Positions 22,604-33,957 of a stretch of DNA of 64,000 nt are shown piece by piece (the first letter of the stretch is position 1; each line of letters opens with the position of its first letter). Source of the DNA: Eleginops maclovinus (lineage: Eukaryota; Chordata; Actinopteri; Perciformes; Eleginopidae); NCBI RefSeq assembly GCF_036324505.1, contig NC_086362.1, positions 15,282,001 to 15,346,000 of the forward strand, in the 5' to 3' direction. The notes beneath the pieces are model-generated. The model was not told the DNA's origin and did no database searches. It was given only the letters and a program-made list of their open reading frames with translations. The translations under genes were made by a program, and so were the position numbers.

Positions 22604-25600
22604 GTGGACCTGGGCATGATTTCAGACAAATTCCCAACACTGGCGGCCTCGGACTCATGCGACTGCCCGCGGCGTGCGGAGCCTCCGACCAGGCCAACGA
22701 CGCTCCCCATGCCGGCCACGGGGGCTAACAGGGAAGCTCTACGGAAATACTTGCTCGGAATATACGCTCAGAGCATATTCAATACATGCCTCCACCAGCC
22801 CCTGCCGAGGATTTCCAGTCCACCGCTTCGTCTCATGCTTGATGAGGATGCAACGCCAGTTGCCAGCCACACCCCCATTCCCGTGGCCATACACTGGCAA
22901 AGTGAAGTGAAAGCGGGCCTCGACCGGGACGTTCGTCTTGGCGTGTTGGAAGAAGTGCACATTGGCACGCCGGTGACGTGGTGTGACCGCATGGTGATCT
23001 GTGCAAAGAAGAACGGCAAGCCACGACGCACTGTTGACTTCCAAGCCCTGAACAAGTATGCGCTCCGCGAGACCCACCACACCCAATCCCTGTTCCACCA
23101 GGCGAGACAGGTACCCAGTGGAAAACGCAAGACTGTGTTCGACGCCTGGAACGGCTACCACAGCGTCCCACTGCATGAAGATGACCGCCACAAGACGACC
23201 TTCATCACCCCATGGGGGCGCTACCGGTACCTTTCGGCCCCACAAGGGTACGTGGCGTCAGGGGACGGTTACTCACGACGGTACGACGAAATGGTCGCGG
23301 ACATCGGCAACAAGACCAAGTGTGTGGACGACACACTGATATGGGCTGATACAATTGAAGAGAGCTATTTCCAGATGATACAATGGCTGGACGTTTGTGG
23401 CAGGAATGGCATCATCCCCAACCCGGATAAGTTTGTCTTTCCCGCACCCACGGTGGAATTTGCTGGCTTCACAATCACCATGACTGACGTACGGCCATGC
23501 AGCCGTTACCTGGAGGCAATCCGAGACTTTCCGCGACCGTGCAACGTCACTGACGTCAGGTCCTGGTTCGGACTGGTCAACCAGGTGGCCTACGCCTTCA
23601 GTATGGCTGAACGTATGCAACTGTTCCGGAAGCTCCTGCAGAGTGGGGTACGCTTTGAGTGGTCTCCTGAGTTGGAGGACGTTTTCCGCGAGTCGAAGGA
23701 GGCAATTGTCCAGGAGATCGAGCGCGGTGTCCGCATCTTCGACAAGTCCAAGTCAACGTGCCTCGCCACGGACTGGTCGAAGGAGGCGTCGGTTTCTGGC
23801 TGTTCCAGAAGCACTGTCAATGCACACTGGTCAGGCCCTTCTGCTGCGAAGATGGATGGAAGGTGACTCTGGTTGGCAGCAGGTTCACACATGCAGCCGA
23901 ATCCAGAGCACTTGACGACATACCCAACCCCCTGTCTCAGGAACCTCAAGGAGAAGAACCTGCGCTATCGTTTCCGCATCATACATGCCCCGGTCATGAA
24001 GAACAGGGCCGCGGATGCCATCTCGCGCAGGCCGGTCGGCACCCCGTGCCCATCGCCCATGGATCTCCCAGGTGACAATGCCACCGTGGTGACCCACCTC
24101 TCACCCAGCGCACACGCTGATGTCCTGTCTCTCATACGGCGAACTGGGCCGGTGGCCGACGACGTTGAGGAGGGCGACCTGACATGGTGCGCTGCGGGGC
24201 TTGAATCGCTGCACTCGGTGACATGGGACCGCGTCAGGGAGGCCACCAGCAGCTACGGCAAAATGCTCATATTGGAGGAGATGGCAGTAGACGGCTTCCC
24301 CGAGTCGAGGACTGGGATGCCAGTGGCAATTCGTTGCTTCCACCAGTACCGCGAGGACATTTCGTCAGCTGACGGGTGGTCCTATACAAGGATAGGGTAG
24401 TCATACCGCCCTCACTCCGTGGCGAGGCACTGAGTGCCCTGCACACTGCCCACCAGGGCGTCTCCATGATGACCGCCCGCGCAGAATTGTCTGTGTTCTG
24501 GCCAGGCATGTCGGCCGACATCTGCACCACTCGGAATAACTGCGAACCCTGCACCGGATGGCACCCTCTCAGCCCGCGGCACCACCGACCCCGCCAATCC
24601 TGGCTGTGTACCCCTTCCAGGCGGTGTGTTCAGACTTTTTCATGCACAGGGGTGTACACTACCTCGTGACGGTGGACCGCTACTCAAATTTGCCAATCAT
24701 CTCGAGGTCGACGGGTGGCACCGCAGACCTCATATGCCACCTACGCCGTGCCTTTGCCACATACGGGACACCTGTAGAGCTTGCATCGGACGGGGGCCAG
24801 AGTTCACCTCCGCAGAGACCAGGTCTTTCCTTCGCAGATATGGCAACAGCAACTGCCGTGCGGAGATTGGGGTGAAGACGATGAAGCGGCTCATCACTGA
24901 TGTGTGTCTTCGGCCGGCCGATACGCGACTTCATCCCGATTGCCCCCGGGAAGTACAGGCCGCACGAGACATGGCGTGAGACGCTGATGGCGAGGGAGGA
25001 GGCCCTCCGCAAATGCCACATCCGCACAGCTGGCGCTTTGGCGGAGCACACCAAACGCCTCCCACCTCTTAAGGTGGGGGACTTAGTCTGCATGCAGAAC
25101 CAGACAGGACCCCACCCTAACAAGTGGGACAGGACAGGAAGTGTCGTGGAAGTGCGTCAGCACGATCAGTACGTGGTCAAGATTGACGGGTCGGGCAGGG
25201 TCTCACTTAGGAACCGGAGATTCCTGCCCAAGTTCTCCCCGATTCGCGATGACCTGCCAGTACCTCGATCAATCTACGACAATCTTGCCTCTCGCGTCGC
25301 CATGCCAGCACCTGTTGTGATGCCGCGGCTGACTGATCTTGCGTACCGCCCAGTGATGCCTGTGACGGGGTCAGGGCCCACTCCGACACCAGCGCTGACA
25401 TCGGAAGGCTCTCCCCGGTGCGGGACGCAGACTACTTCCGTAGTGCCGGTGGTGCCGGGCCAGGATGTCCTTTGTGTACCACTGTCGGCCTCTGCGACCC
25501 CTGTGGCCTCTCCCCCATTGGTGCCTGCCGTGACGCCGCCGCCGGCGACTGACTTGTGCCGGTCCACCAGGATGGCCTGTGTGCCTGCCTGGCACAAGGA

Positions 25601-25616
25601 CTATGCTGTGGGTTAG
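22604..25616 (+). pseudogene. Gypsy-like pol (RT, partial RNase H, integrase), several breaks
   Basis: 22,604-23,866 is an open RT (KKNGKPRRTVDFQALNKY; FDAWNGYHSVPL; catalytic VDDTLIW in place of the common YxDD). Near 23,790-23,930 the frame changes and the RNase H centre is missing. The integrase zinc domain (24,376-24,545), core (VCSDFFMH ... ASDGG) and post-core (24,900-25,616; LKVGDLVCMQNQ) follow in alternating frames. The sequence resembles a retroelement lineage commoner in marine invertebrates than the fish chromoviruses, but I cannot place it precisely. Confidence 0.7.
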
Positions 25617-25727
25617 TCTTGGATGGGTTCTGCGGGCATTGTGTTGATGTTGTGGACTTTACCGTTGTGTTTGTTATGCGTACGACCATTCGTTCAATTC
25701 TGTTTTTCTTTCAGCCTTTGTTAAAGG

Positions 25728-26240
25728 CTCAGGGGGAGATAGGGAATATTGCACTGCGGTCATTTATGCTGTTGCATGTAGTGAAACAGGAAGCGGAAGA
25801 CCTCTGTTTAGATGTACACATACCAGCACTTTCAGCTGCTCATGACATGTTCGATTATCCATTAAGTGAACAAATGGAATGTTGTTCGTATTTACATATG
25901 GAATTAACATCTCTCCGTATGAACACTAGGATATGCACATTTAACTCCATATGCATCCATTTACAAAGTTTACTCACACACACACACATAGTCTCCAGCA
26001 CAAATGCAGGTTTCACGGCTCTCGTCTGTCCAGGCAACACTTTTAAAGAAATAGTGACACGGGAGTTCAGCAATGCGTGTTCTGACAATGCAATTGAGCA
26101 AAGTTCAAGTGGCTAATGCTTAGCTAGCGCCACGGTTGCTAATAAACACTACTATCTACTACTCACGCTCTCGTTCGTCTTTTTTTGTAGAATACTCGAT
26201 CCACTAACCAAACGACAACAACAACAAAAAAAGGTCTCGC
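25728..26240 (+). repeat. Probable 3' LTR of the Gypsy-like fragment
   Basis: It follows the polypurine-like GGCTCAGGGGGAGATAGGG. It contains GCTAATAAACACTAC (polyadenylation signal near 26,142), then TACTACTCACGCTCTCG and a purine-rich CAACAACAACAAAAAAAGG end near 26,235. The mate LTR is absent, so the bounds are estimates. 26,240-26,640 has no recognised content. Confidence 0.4.
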
Positions 26241-26640
26241 TCTCTGCAGCGATTAAAATACTGACTTAACAGTTAGATATTTTGCTCTCTACATTAGCTT
26301 GTACTGTACCGCGAAAGTAAGCGTGCAGCTGCCTTGACGTCGGTCCGGAAGAGAGAGAGCGCGAACGACATGCACGTCCTGACGGCGTCTGATTTGCTAC
26401 GTCATGTGAACTTCCCGTCACTGTTTCTTGCACTTTTAGAAAGGCACATTCGCCATACAAATTTAACAAAATGCCTAATCTATTGTGCTGTTAATTCGTG
26501 TATACTAATTATTTTTAATCTATTTATTCCGCCAGTGAGCTGATAACTGAATTAAGGCCCTAGTAACCTGGGTTACACAGCTTTTTCATGTTTCTATAAG
26601 ACACTTCTGAAATACATTTCAGTAAAGGCAGATATAACTA

Positions 26641-26885
26641 AATAAATTGGCAAAAATCTGCTCTTCTACCTTTAAGTAGCTCTGGTGATGATTTGACCCA
26701 ATTCAATATCCCAGTTGTATATCAATTTAAATATCTTGGAATTGATATTTTCCCAAATCTAGAAACCACAGTTATCAATAATTATAGTACAGTTTTAAAT
26801 AACATCAAAGTAGATTTGGGGAAGTGGATGTCGAGACCGATATCTTTTGATGCCAGGATCTCAATCATTAAAATGATGGTATTAC
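26641..26885 (+). pseudogene. Outer L1 RT C-terminal fragment
   Basis: The L1 frame resumes after the Gypsy-like fragment with ALLPLSSSGDDL, then FKYLGIDIFPNLETTVINN and LGKWMSRPISFDARISIIKM, the region after the RT active site. It is cut at 26,885 by the inner L1. The last 16 bp (26,870-26,885) are its target duplication. Confidence 0.8.
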
Positions 26886-27151
26886 GACTTCCGGTCTGTG
26901 TTCATTATGTGAAGCTGCGAGATCCTGAAGCTCTGCACGCAACTTTTAATTTAATAGTTTTTTTAGCGTGCAAACTACCGTTAAATCTATGAGTACGTCA
27001 TCTTCAGGTCTTATAACCGTAATTTAGCGTCGACAAGGAAATAACGCGTCTATAAGACACTTTCTCAGTTTTGGAAAAATGACAGGTCCGACAGCAGAAG
27101 GCTTCGGCTAATTCAGCTGCTAGCAAGAAAGGTGCTAGCTCTACGACTGAC

Positions 27152-27919
27152 ATGGCTGTACCGCCGCTCTCTCCTGATTCTGTGGAGAAAATTATGATGG
27201 CGATAGCATTGTCACAAACAGCTGCCCTGCGTCAGGAAATAGTCTCTATCCACCAGGAGTTGCAAACCACCGTCAGCTCTTTGCAGTCAGCTAATGCACA
27301 GAACACCAAGCGCATTGAGGATCTTGAACAGTCTTCCACAGAGTGGAGCTCAACAGTCATGACTCTGGAAATCACGGTGAAACGATTGCAATCCGAAGTG
27401 TGCCGTTTGTCAGAGAAATGCTTGGACCTGGAAGGTCGTAGCCATCGTCAGAATATTCGGCAGATTGGAATAGCGGAGGGCGAAGAAGGTAGAGATCTGC
27501 GGCAGTTCTGTGCTACTGTATTGAAGGAGGTATTGGATTTGGAACACACTCCATGTCTGGATCGTGGTCATCGTACACTGTCGCCAAAACCCAAAGAAGG
27601 AGAGAGGCCTAGGCCATTCATAATTCGCATGCAACATGGGGACATGAAGGACCGCATTCTCCGTCTATCAAGCCAGAAGAAGACGTTGTTCTACAAGGAG
27701 AGGCGTGTTCACATCTTTCCCAACTTTGCCCCAGAAGTGGCTAAGCAGCGGGCTGCTTTTGCGGAGGCAAAGCGGCTCCTTCAAAACGTAAATGGTGTAA
27801 AATTCGGGCTCCGTTTTCCTGCTACGTTCCGCATCACGGTCGGAGGTGAGGAAAAATCTTTCAAGGATCCCAAACTGGCTGTATCCTTTATAAAGGGGAC
27901 CATTCTTCCACCGAAATGA
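27152..27919 (+). CDS. L1 ORF1p RNA-binding protein, intact
   Basis: The 255-codon protein has a heptad-rich coiled coil (about residues 15-105), an RRM-like centre (about 110-190; HRQNIRQIGIAEGEEGRDL) and a C-terminal domain (KERRVHIFPNFAPEVAKQRA, AKRLL). L1 ORF1p forms trimers that coat L1 RNA and act as a nucleic-acid chaperone. Length and order match fish L1 ORF1. It is the only undamaged gene of this insertion. Confidence 0.85.
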   Translation: MAVPPLSPDSVEKIMMAIALSQTAALRQEIVSIHQELQTTVSSLQSANAQNTKRIEDLEQSSTEWSSTVMTLEITVKRLQSEVCRLSEKCLDLEGRSHRQNIRQIGIAEGEEGRDLRQFCATVLKEVLDLEHTPCLDRGHRTLSPKPKEGERPRPFIIRMQHGDMKDRILRLSSQKKTLFYKERRVHIFPNFAPEVAKQRAAFAEAKRLLQNVNGVKFGLRFPATFRITVGGEEKSFKDPKLAVSFIKGTILPPK

Positions 27920-28699
27920 TTATGTACACTGTCAATGACATTGCAATATTGGACATTGCGGTAGGTTTGAAGGACTTGGATTGCTGGTCTTTTTTTTTTC
28001 TCTCTGTTTGGACTAGCCTACGAACAGTCATTTTAAACAGGAAAGCTACGGTATGCAAGTCGTTTTTGTTTTCGAAGTTTTGGTTGGATATACCTTCTGT
28101 TACGCCATTATCTATTCTTATAATTTATATTTCGAATGTTAGAGTATTACGAGATTCTGGCCTGTAGTATCTAATGTATGTCTTGCAGTGGCGGTTTTTT
28201 GCTTTCTTTTTCTGTAGTCTAATTGATTGAATAATACTGATCTGTGTATCAGTTTTGTTGGCCCGTCGTGTTTAGCGTAACGTTAAGGTATAGGCCTGTT
28301 ATCGGTGTTTGAGAAACACTATAATACTGCCTGCAATACTATAATGCAGTCGCGGTATTATGCACTGCTTTTTTCTTTTGTGTTTTGCTTGTTGAGCTTT
28401 GGGTCGACATGGTGAAGTTAGAGACCCAAGTTAGTGAGTTGGAACATTTTGCGTGTGGGTATGCACTTAGTTTGAGTAAGTGCTGGGGGGTGGGGGGTAG
28501 GTGTATTCTCTTTCCTGAATGTTTTCTTTCTGTTTTTATGTCGTCCACCTGTGATTGCCTTTTGCTTTGGATGTGATCTTTGTCGGAGTGACAGATATCG
28601 TTTACTGGAAAGCTTCATCAGTCAATCAAGTCTGTTCAATATAATTTTTGTTGCCAAGTATGGCTAGTTCAAATGTGCCCTGTAGGGGGAGTGGTCGGT

Positions 28700-31600
28700 C
28701 AATTCATTTACTAACTGGAATGTGAAAGGACTTAACCATCCCATTAAATGCACCAAGGTTCTTTCCCATCTTAAGTTTTTAAAAACTGACATAGCTTTCC
28801 TAACTGAGACACATATACGTGGGTCTGAACATATTTGCTTGAAGAGAGGCTGGGTAGGACAGGTGTATCACTCTACTTTTCAGGTGAAGGCCAGAGGCGC
28901 TGCCATTTTGATTAATAAATCAGTTCAATTTATATCTTCTGAAACTATATCAGACCCTAATGGACGTTTTGTTATTGTGGTGGTTAGTCTTTATGGTTTA
29001 CCTGTTACATTAGCCTGTGTTTACGCCCCAAATTGGGATGATTCTAAATTAATGAATAGCTTTCTATCAACCTTTCCCTATTTAGACATGCATCAGTTAA
29101 TACTAGCTGGTGACTGTAATTGTGTAATTAATCCCTTATTAGATAGATCCTCCACTTGTAATGTCTCCAAATCCAAAACAGCAGAATGTATAGAAAGTTT
29201 CTTACAGTCTTGTGCAATGTCTGACCCATGGAGATTCCTTTACCCTACAAAGAAGGAATACTCTTTATTTTTCACCTGTTCACCACACATATTCACGTAT
29301 ACACTATTTTTTTGTTCGTAAAAGCTTACTGCCCTTGGTAAAATCATGTAATTACAACAGTATAGTCATATCTGACCATGCCCCTGTGACGCTGGTTTTG
29401 ACCTTCCTTAATAATAACCCAAATATTTTTACAAACCAATGTAAACGATGAGACCTCTCCTTCTCTGCTTTGGGAGACCCTTAAGGCCTACTTGAGAGGG
29501 CAGATTATCTCCTACAATGCTTCTACAAGTAAAGCCCGAATGCTGAGACAAACAGAGCTCACAAAACTCATATCTGATGTAGACAAAGTCTATGCTAATA
29601 GCCCAACCCCAGAGCTATATAAACAGCGAATTATGTACCAGGCTGAATTTGACATGCTTTCAACTGGTCAGGCAGAGCGGGCTTTGTTGAAATCTAAACA
29701 TAGATTCTATGAGTATGGGGAGAAGCCAAGCAGAGCTCTTGCTTATAGCCTAAGACATACTACCACTACTCAGGTCATTGATCAAATTGAATCTGAGTCA
29801 GGATTGCTATCGGACCCTACGGATATCAATAAACGTTTTTGTGATTTTTATTCCAATTTGTATACATCTGAACCGCCCACTGACCCGGGGTAATGGATAC
29901 TTTTTTTGAAGGTCTGGATGTTCCCACTGTGGGGGAGGAATTGGGGGAATCCTTAGATAGCCCTATCTCTTTAGATGAAATCAGTCGTGCTATTTCATGT
30001 ATGCAAAGTGGGAAGTGTCCAGGTCCAGATGGCTTTCCCACCGAATTTTATAAGAAATTTCAGCGCAATTAAGCCCTTTACTCCATAAAGTTTTTGAAGA
30101 TAGTTTGGACTCTCAGAGCCTTCCACCCACTTTGCGCCAGGCATCAATATCCCTTCTTCTTAAAAAGGGTGGGGATCCCCACAATTGTTCCTCATACTGC
30201 CCAATAAGTCTCCTTAATGTCGATGTAAAGATTCTGGCAAAAGTGTTGGCTCTCCGCCTTGAATCTGTTTTGCCCACCATGTGACCAAACTGGATTTATA
30301 AAAAATAGGCATTTATTTTTCTGCAATATCAGGGCGCGTGTTTAATGTCCTTTATTCATCATCCTCATCTCAGTGTCCAGAAGTACTTCTGGCTTTGGAT
30401 GCTGAGAAAGCCTTCGATCGTGTGGAATGGAATTATTTGCTCTATGTTCTTGGGCGGTTCGGTTTTGGGAATAGCTTTAATTCTTGGGTCAAAGTGTTGT
30501 ATGGTTCCCCTTTGGCCTCTGTCAGAACCAATGACAATTATTCATCATATTTTCCTCTTCAGCGTGGGAGTAGACAGGGCTGCCCTTTGTCTCCGTTGCT
30601 TTTTGCCTTAGTAATGGAGCCTCTCGCAATCAGCATCAGACAGTGTACAGACATCAAGGGGATCTTCAGAGCAAACCAGTTACACAAAATGTCTTTATAT
30701 GCGGATGAAGTCCTTCTATATATATATCTGACCCTCTCACATCTATTCCTCGCCTTCTTAGCATTCTTAAGGTTTTTGGCAGTTTCTCAGGGTATAAACT
30801 TAACCTAGGCAAAAGTGAGCTTCTACCCATTACTACAGCATCTTGTCAGCTCTTATTTCACTCTCTACCTTTCAAGGTGACTGATAATAAGTTTAATTAT
30901 CTTGGTTTGTGTATCACAAAGTCCCATTCTCAACTCTTGAGGGCCAATTTTACACCACTTCTGGACCGTACCCAGCAGGATCTCACTCGCTGGTCCACCA
31001 TGCCCCTATCTTTAGCTGGACAAATCAGCATCATTAAAATAAATGTCCTCCCCAAATGTCTCGTCTCATCCTTTATTTGGAATAATAAAACAATTAGGAT
31101 CAGGAAGTTGTTCCTGCAAAGACCTAAAATACATGGTGGGATGGCTGTACCTAACTTTCAAATCTACTATTGGGCTGCAAATATTAGGAGCTTGTTGTGT
31201 TGGCGATGGGATTTGTCCTGCCTGGATCTCCCAGGCTGGTTGCAAATAGAATCTAGTTCCTGTTGTCCCATCTCACTTTCTGCTCTCTTGTGTTCCTCGA
31301 TTCCCTTACATTTTCCCCAGGCCTGCCAGAATCCAGTAGTGCGTCACTCCTTAAAAATCTGGTCTCAGTTCCGAAAACATTATGGGTTAGTCTGCATGTC
31401 AGTTCATTCTCCCATCACAGCCAATCACTTATTCCCTGCCTCTCTTTTGGATAATACATTTACTCAGTGGCTTAAAATGGAGTGGCGAGTATAAAGATGT
31501 TATACAAGGATGGCATCTTCATGTCATTTTGTACAGAATTACTTTACTCAATGTCCTTCGCTACCACCAAAATCACCGCTTGATTTGATCCTTGAAACCC

Positions 31601-32274
31601 CGTCTGAGGTGAGGGCGATGATATCAAGGCTATACACAAATATATTTGAAATGGAAGTTTCTTCACTTTCCATCATAAAAGAAAACTGGGAAAAGGATAT
31701 GAATACAAATATATCTGAGGATCAATGGGATAGCATAATTCAAAGAATTCACTCTTTCTTTATTTGTGCGAGACATAGCCTTATTCAGTTTAAAATTGTA
31801 TGTAGGCTTCATATGTCCAAGGTTAAACTATCCAAAATCTTTTCAGGGGTAAGTCCTATGTGTGATAGGTGTAAGCAAGCACCTGCCACTCTTTATCACA
31901 CATTCTGGTCATGCTCTAGTTTAACAGCATTTTGGTCCTCAATATTCGAGGTCTATTCAGCAATTTCAGGTTTCACTATTCATCCTTGTCCTTTTATTGG
32001 ATTTTTTGGTGTACCAATGGAGGATCTTCCTTTACAAAAGCCACAATTAAATGGTATGGCCTACTCCTCCCTCCTAGCGAGGCGGCTCATTCTTTTACAA
32101 TGGAAAAATTATCGCCCGCCTTCATTTGGTAGATGGATCTGTGATGTTATGTTTTTCCTTAAGATTGAAAAACTGAGATACACACTGAATGGATCAATGG
32201 GGAAATTTGATGTAGCATGGCGTCCATTTATTTCTTATCAAGAACAGCTGACGGTGCCACTTGGCTCTGACTGA
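28700..32274 (+). pseudogene. L1 ORF2p endonuclease-RT, multiple shifts and active-site change
   Basis: The endonuclease runs from 28,700 (LTWNVKGLNHP) with LAGDCNCVINPLLDRS and breaks near 29,270. 29,492-29,893 is the linker. The RT (30,338-30,808) shows LDAEKAFDRVEW and QGCPLSPLLFA, but motif C reads YADE, the second Asp being Glu (GAA, 30,707-30,709). 30,877-31,494 and 31,510-32,274 carry the C-terminal part, with a zinc-knuckle-like CDRCKQAPATLYHTFWSC. At least four frame breaks or stops make it non-functional. Confidence 0.85.
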
Positions 32275-32486
32275 GATGTGAAGTAATTGGTTTTTTTATA
32301 TATATATTTTCTTGTTTTTTTGTTGTGTGTTTGTGCTGTTGTGTGACTGTTTGTATATATATTTGATCATTTGCTGTTATTTTTGTCTCAATTTCTTATG
32401 TGTTTTTTCTCAAGGGCTTGTTTATGTCTATGTTTAAAACTTCAATAAAAATACATTGACAAAAAACAAAAAAATGATGGTATTAC

Positions 32487-33957
32487 CTCGAATACATTTG
32501 ATTGACTCTATGCTCCCTTTGAATTAAAATTTTTTATTATTGGGATACATTACATAGTTTAGTCACTAGTTTCATCTGGAACAACAAAAGACCAAGGATT
32601 AAATTTACAACGCTTCAAAAAGAGAAATCAGCTGGAGGATAGGGGGTCCATATATATATATATATATATATATATACCATTGGTCTTCTGTACTGCGTAC
32701 TATACAATCTTGGTTGGACCCCACAAATCCCACATCCTGGCGCTCCGTGGAACAAAAATTGGTTCACCCATATGGACTAAAGGATCTAATTTATGCAGGA
32801 GTCCCTCGCAAACAAGCTAAATTGCGTTTTGGTCCTATTATTGCAAATGTTCTAATAACTTGGAAACTAGTGACTGACTACACTAAATCGAAAATTAAGT
32901 GGCATTACCATACTCCGATATTTCACAACCATCATTTTCTGCTTGGTGGTCGGACAGTAGCCTACCCAATATGGTTAATTAATGGAATCTATCTACTTGG
33001 ACTGCTTTTCAATAATAATGGTCTCCGTACAGTCCAGGAACAACAGCAACAGTATAATCTACCAGGTTTTTCCTTTTCTCTATACTTGCAGCTCCGTTCC
33101 GCCCTGAAAGCGTATGGAGTCCCATGGAACTCTGAACTTCCTAAACATGATCTTACAAAACAACTGTACAATACTATCAATACCAAGTATCAACAATGTA
33201 TTCCCAAATAAGGCAAAGCTCCTATAAACCAATTAAAATTCAAACATCTTGGCAAAATGAATATAGCTTGATTTCTCTCGAAATAGCTTGGAAAACTATT
33301 TGGAGTAACATTAAACCAAGCTTCAAAGAATTTGGCTTTCCGGCCTAAACTGCTGCAAAGAAAATCCTGGTAGTATGGTGGAAACCACCGGACTGACTTT
33401 CACTAAAACATTGGTGGCACCTGCTGTTAGATATTTTGACTCTGGTGCTCTCTATTGCCTCTTGTCTCATGGTGAAAAGGGAAAGACTATAGAGTCTTGG
33501 TCAGAAGCTCTTCTAGACGTTAACTTTCTTGCTAGAAGAAGGGGGGGTTAACCGAGGGGAGGGGAGAGGGAGGGGGGGCTGAAGATCACTCACCAGGGAG
33601 AGAAATAAGGGTACTGAATACACTTATATTGTGTGAGTGTGTGTGCATGCATGCTTTTGTGGATGCGTACGTCCGTGTGTGTGTGTGTGTGCATATGTAA
33701 GTATGTGTGCATGCATAAGATAAGTATATAAGATTAAGTTTTGTATACGTATGTAGAGGTGTATGTCTGTATCTGCTTGTGCATGTAATGCCAATCTAAT
33801 TTAGTGTATATATGTATTTTATTTGCAAATTACCGGGTACATGCACAATATACCATGAATTTAAGTTTAATTTAAAACGATATCTGTATGTGTATACATG
33901 CTCTTTTCTGTTAATATGAATAAATCAAAAATAACAATAAAAAGTTGTTAACAAAAA
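32487..33957 (+). pseudogene. Outer L1 ORF2 C-terminus and 3' end
   Basis: L1 resumes at 32,487. The frame at 32,714-33,211 encodes the ORF2 tail (GVPRKQAKLRFGPIIANVLI; HHFLLGGRTVAYPIW). A TA run lies at 32,647-32,677. After 33,211 decayed coding continues to about 33,540. A G-rich run (33,541-33,580), TG-rich 3' UTR and AATAACAATAAAAAG end follow before the satellite resumes. Confidence 0.7.

Larger units (their letters stand above)
22572..26640 (+). mobile_element. Gypsy-like LTR retroelement fragment inside the L1
   Basis: The GC-rich coding block (22,604-25,616) contrasts with the AT-rich L1 around it. It contains RT, part of RNase H, integrase and a Pro-rich tail. After the coding end come a purine tract (GGCTCAGGGGGAGATAGGG, 25,728-25,746) and an LTR-like stretch. 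No gag and no 5' LTR are visible. Confidence 0.65.
26886..32470 (+). mobile_element. Inner L1 LINE, full length, inactivated
   Basis: The perfect 16-bp target duplication AAAATGATGGTATTAC lies at 26,870-26,885 and 32,471-32,486. The element has a 5' UTR (26,886-27,151), intact ORF1 (27,152-27,919), an inter-ORF region without genes (27,920-28,690), decayed ORF2 (to 32,274) and a 3' UTR ending in AATAAAAATACATTGAC and an A-rich tail. It lies in the same orientation as the L1 it interrupts. Confidence 0.95.
20351..33957 (+). mobile_element. Outer L1 LINE, split by two later insertions
   Basis: The pieces in order are the ORF1 C-terminal domain (20,425-20,796), the ORF2 endonuclease (21,346-22,571), the RT C-terminal part (26,641-26,885) and the ORF2 tail with 3' end (32,487-33,957). 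A Gypsy-like fragment occupies 22,572-26,640 and a complete L1 occupies 26,886-32,470. The RT core between the endonuclease and 26,641 is missing, so the Gypsy-like event was accompanied by deletion. The outer L1 sits within the satellite. Confidence 0.75.

Noticed and set aside
26592..27060. Shared CTATAAGACACTT at 26,594 and 27,050
   Set aside because: One 13-bp match in AT-rich DNA, no flanking similarity, and on either side of an insertion boundary. Probably chance.
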